DNA from: UBA1672 sp051967755
GTDB taxonomy: Bacteria; Pseudomonadota; Alphaproteobacteria; Micavibrionales; Micavibrionaceae
Assembly (NCBI GenBank): GCA_051967755.1
Contig: JBQDYD010000001.1
Location: forward strand, 124,001-188,000
Direction of reading: 5' to 3'
DNA: 64,000 bases
A program made the position numbers and the translations under genes. Below the pieces are notes generated by a model. That model did no database searches. It was not told the origin of the DNA and saw nothing but the letters and a program-made list of their open reading frames with translations. Below are positions 61,460 through 64,000 of the stretch, one piece after another (position 1 is the first letter of the stretch; the number at the start of each line of letters is the position of its first letter).

Positions 61460-62559
61460 GAAGTAACCTCTTTCAACAATTTTTCCCACTGATCAAAGAC
61501 AATTTCAGGCTCATATTGCTGAATTTTCTTGTTAGCAGCTGCTCCCATTTCAGCCCGTCTGATATCGTCACGCATAAGCACACTGAGAGTTTGAGACAAA
61601 GAATCAGGGTTGTCCAATCCGTCGGCTAATTTTCCTGTAACACCATCTTCTATCAAATCACTAACACCTGAGCACTGATCATACCCGACAGATGGCAACC
61701 CATGAGCCATCGCTTCCGCTATTGCATTCGGAAAGCCTTCCCAGCGTGACGGTAAACAAAACAAATGCGCCTTCCGGTAAAGTAGATCTACATCCTTAAC
61801 TTTACCAAATAAACAAACGCGACTGTGAAGCCCCAAATCCTCAATCAACTCTTCTAAACGCTTTTGATCATCACCATCACCAGCAATTTGAAGCGTCCAA
61901 TGCGGGAAATCATCCGCCAACAACGCAAAAGCTTTAATCAGTGAGTCAACATTCTTTTGATAGGCCAAACGCGCCACACAAAGTAAAATCCTATCATCTG
62001 AATTCACGCCCCCGGGAGAAGCTTGCTTATCAGCCACTTTCACCGGATTATGTATATAAGTCATTTTCGAATGTAAGAATTTAGGATACTCACTTATATA
62101 ACGCTCAAATTGAACCACGATTCTATCGGCCATTTTCAATGATCGTATAATATTATTTTTCTGCTTTTTGGGTAGAAAATCCAAACGAGACGGAGCATTT
62201 CGCTCCGCTGCTATTATAGGAACCTTATACCCCGTCAAAAACAAACGCGTTGTCAAAAAAACCCCGCTTTCAAAACAGATAATAACATCAGGCTTATCGC
62301 GCTTAACCATTTTTCTAAACTTAGGAATTCTTTTAAGTCGCAGCCCCCAACTTGCTTTTGCCATTGGATCACCCATATCAAGGCAATGCCACTTGACTGC
62401 TTTATCCATATGATAATACGAACTAGCCGTCTTATTATCCCATGTTAACAACGAAACATCGTAACCACGACTAACCATATTATTCATAATAGTCGTTAAC
62501 ATGCGCTCTACACCGCCCGCGACTTTATCCATCTTGCGCCAAACAAACATTATTTTCAT
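61456..62559 (-). CDS. Glycosyltransferase family 4 (GT-B)
   Basis: About 367 residues from ATG 62559, which lies two bases after the stop codon of the upstream glycosyltransferase (AGAAGG inside that gene may serve as ribosome-binding site); a frame to 62589 is rejected. The N-terminal domain has 'KVAGGVERMLTTI' and the C-terminal one 'LLCVARLAYQKNVDSLIKAF', 'LQIAGDGDDQKRLEELI' and 'EGFPNAIAEAMAHGLPSVGYD', the retaining GT4 EX7E signature. It probably adds a sugar in surface polysaccharide assembly; donor and acceptor unknown. Confidence 0.93.
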   Translation of the reverse strand: MKIMFVWRKMDKVAGGVERMLTTIMNNMVSRGYDVSLLTWDNKTASSYYHMDKAVKWHCLDMGDPMAKASWGLRLKRIPKFRKMVKRDKPDVIICFESGVFLTTRLFLTGYKVPIIAAERNAPSRLDFLPKKQKNNIIRSLKMADRIVVQFERYISEYPKFLHSKMTYIHNPVKVADKQASPGGVNSDDRILLCVARLAYQKNVDSLIKAFALLADDFPHWTLQIAGDGDDQKRLEELIEDLGLHSRVCLFGKVKDVDLLYRKAHLFCLPSRWEGFPNAIAEAMAHGLPSVGYDQCSGVSDLIEDGVTGKLADGLDNPDSLSQTLSVLMRDDIRRAEMGAAANKKIQQYEPEIVFDQWEKLLKEVTS

Positions 62560-62561
62560 GA

Positions 62562-63518
62562 TCAAGACGGCCTTCTTTTCATCTTCCACTCATGAACAAG
62601 CCGCCTTGGGGCACTTACCCAGAAATGATTCCATGTTAAAAAAGGATACCTTAAAAATAACTGAGCCAGGATCAGAACTGCCTTTGCCTTCTCACCGCCG
62701 AAATGATGTAAGCGTAATTTGTTCCATAACATGGCATAACCGAAACGTTTCTGAGAGACGAGGTAATCCTTATATTTTAACATCACTGTCTTATAGCTCT
62801 CATAAACAACAGAAGCCCTTTTTTCAGCGCCTCCAGTTGCATATTGGATCAATACATCTTCACCGCACCCGATAAAATGCCCCCCATTTAACCCCAGCCT
62901 GATAGAAAAATCTGCGTCCTCACTTCGGAACATGGTTTCGTCATAAAGACCAACCTCCCCGTATGTTGATTTACGCGTCATCAGAGAACAGCTAGGCGTG
63001 CCACTTCCGTAAAAAACGCCTTTTTTACGACCAAAATACAACAAGAAATCTATAATTTCTGTGCCTATTGGCCCTCGATTTTTAGAACCAATGGCCTCAA
63101 GCTTCACATCATAGCCATTTGGATATCGTCGAACACCGGACCCCCAACACGCAACAAGCGCAGCACCCGTTTTATTTTCATAGTCTATTATTGTTTTATA
63201 TTGAACGGATAATCGATTAGGGACACTCTCATCATCATCATCAAAAATTGCTATAAATTCGCCCTTAGCATTATTGATGACCGTATTTAACGCACCCGGA
63301 AAAGTTTTATTCGTTTCATGCTGAATAAAAACTGCACGCGCGTCTGCCTCAATAGTTTCTTGAATTATCTCTGCAGTATTATCCTGAGACCCATCGTCAA
63401 TAATAATAACCTCAAGATTTGGCCAGTCCTGCGCAAGAGCGCTTTTAATAGCACGCGCAACAGTATCTTCGGAGTTGTAACAACAAATACCAACCGTTAT
63501 TAATGGAAAATCACTCAT
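62562..63518 (-). CDS. Glycosyltransferase family 2 (GT-A), first of two paralogues
   Basis: 318 residues. 'ITVGICCYNSEDTVARAIKS' (about residues 6-25), 'VIIIDDGSQDNTAEII' and the metal site 'FIAIFDDDDES' are classical GT2. The middle 'YDETMFRSEDADFSIRLGLNGGHFIGCGED' is the acceptor-side region, and the C-terminus has a hydrophobic, basic extension. It is nearly end-to-start with the GT4 gene (2-base gap) and 3 bases from the next GT2 gene, so all three glycosyltransferases form an operon. Confidence 0.93.
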   Translation of the reverse strand: MSDFPLITVGICCYNSEDTVARAIKSALAQDWPNLEVIIIDDGSQDNTAEIIQETIEADARAVFIQHETNKTFPGALNTVINNAKGEFIAIFDDDDESVPNRLSVQYKTIIDYENKTGAALVACWGSGVRRYPNGYDVKLEAIGSKNRGPIGTEIIDFLLYFGRKKGVFYGSGTPSCSLMTRKSTYGEVGLYDETMFRSEDADFSIRLGLNGGHFIGCGEDVLIQYATGGAEKRASVVYESYKTVMLKYKDYLVSQKRFGYAMLWNKLRLHHFGGEKAKAVLILAQLFLRYPFLTWNHFWVSAPRRLVHEWKMKRRPS

Positions 63519-63521
63519 TAA

Positions 63522-64000
63522 TCAGACTGCCTTATTTTTATTAAATTCTTGCTGATGCCATTTTCTAAAATCCTCACGAGTACGTCGTGCAGGCATGGAC
63601 CAGATTATTTTTTGGATAACTTTTACGGGGTAACGCAAAAATAGCCTAAACAAGCCAAGAAACAAAGATACTTTATTATCATTTAAATGTTCATGCCGTA
63701 CATTCAACCAAGCGACACAAAAATCATACCACCCTGCTTGCATCAAATATTCTTTATTTTTTTCGATTACAAAACGCTCAGCCTTCCTTTCTTCAGCAAG
63801 CGTTTTTTCACGCCCCATAGTCATAGTTTGAATAACCAGAGGCTCAGCTATACCAACAAAGTGGCCCCCCGCAAGAGAAAAACGCACGTTAAACTCCGTA
63901 TCTTCACCACGCGTCATCTTATCATTATACCCGCCCATTTTCTGAAACACTTCAAGACGCGCCATTCGCGAACAATTTGCACATGAACCAACAACATCGT
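63522..64000 (-). CDS. Glycosyltransferase family 2, C-terminal part (runs off the window)
   Basis: The frame ends at 63522 and stays open to the right edge, so only about 159 C-terminal residues are seen. The visible 'GGYNDKMTRGEDTEFNVRFSLAGGHFVGIAE' and the following helical, basic tail align with the same region of the neighbouring GT2 ('EDADFSIRLGLNGGHFIGCGE'), marking them as paralogues. The catalytic DxD lies outside the window. It precedes the other GT2 by three bases and would be translated ahead of it. Confidence 0.85.
   Translation of the reverse strand, partial: DVVGSCANCSRMARLEVFQKMGGYNDKMTRGEDTEFNVRFSLAGGHFVGIAEPLVIQTMTMGREKTLAEERKAERFVIEKNKEYLMQAGWYDFCVAWLNVRHEHLNDNKVSLFLGLFRLFLRYPVKVIQKIIWSMPARRTREDFRKWHQQEFNKNKAV

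Overview
The window is a densely packed stretch of an alphaproteobacterial chromosome of moderate GC content (roughly mid-40s % by eye). The lineage call rests on three things: the aa3-type cytochrome c oxidase cluster with its alphaproteobacterial accessory genes (ctaB, a tiny coxF-like gene, ctaG, ctaE, DUF983, surf1, and an IalB-family protein beside them); a 180-kDa-class NAD-glutamate dehydrogenase; and a DivJ/PleC-style soluble histidine kinase plus an FzlA-like glutathione-S-transferase-fold protein near uppP. I cannot name the genus. Nothing in the window is an rRNA, tRNA, CRISPR array, prophage or insertion sequence that I can recognise. No gene-free gap exceeds 300 bases.

Layout. 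1-779: 5' part of an M23-type peptidoglycan metallopeptidase gene leaving the window. 1068-10255 (minus): the cytochrome oxidase cluster, read ctaC, ctaD, then a hairpin terminator and one plus-strand unknown gene, then ctaB, a 39-codon coxF-like gene, an SDR dehydrogenase, an acidic secreted protein, a second terminator, ctaG, ctaE, DUF983, surf1, ialB. 10387-16888: rsmE and ubiA (divergent, start codons overlapping), and the giant glutamate dehydrogenase. 17095-25873: central metabolism and redox (3-hydroxybutyrate dehydrogenase, type II NADH dehydrogenase, glutathione reductase, an RNA methylase, an Asp/Glu racemase with an overlapping aminotransferase, a membrane protein, acetoacetyl-CoA synthetase). 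26049-28929: a periplasmic reductive pair (ScsB/DsbD-like electron transporter and a peroxiredoxin-like protein). 29065-37576: a cell-cycle-type histidine kinase, a nucleotide-sugar-epimerase-like SDR, FzlA-like protein, a cytochrome b561-YceI fusion with a free YceI partner, uppP, rsmD, rluB and tadA. 37591-44904: a RimB-RimK fusion, purD, putA and xseA.

44905-55000 is the accessory part: a secreted, membrane-anchored nuclease-fold protein that seems to have lost catalytic residues; a ter-like stress cluster (two TerD-fold proteins flanking a Ca2+/Na+ antiporter, with a convergent unknown gene that ends in an Arg/Gly-rich tail); a serine hydrolase; a 1038-residue RTX/VCBS surface protein with four exact 354-bp modules; a ribbon-helix-helix regulator; and a divergent SPFH/band-7 protein. 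55215-58808: a CHASE-PAS histidine kinase followed by two paralogous single-domain response regulators. 58910-60591: a YadGH-type ABC exporter. 60722-64000: a methyltransferase and three glycosyltransferases, probably the edge of a surface-polysaccharide locus.

Themes: aerobic respiration and its assembly factors, envelope redox homeostasis (Scs, YceI/b561, glutathione reductase), ketone-body/PHB-type carbon use (BdhA plus AacS), proline and glutamate catabolism (PutA feeding Gdh), and a calcium-linked envelope module (TerD-fold proteins, antiporter, RTX protein). The most unusual region is 44.9-54.1 kb. Genes are packed to the point that divergent neighbours share CATG start palindromes and convergent neighbours share TTAA stop palindromes.
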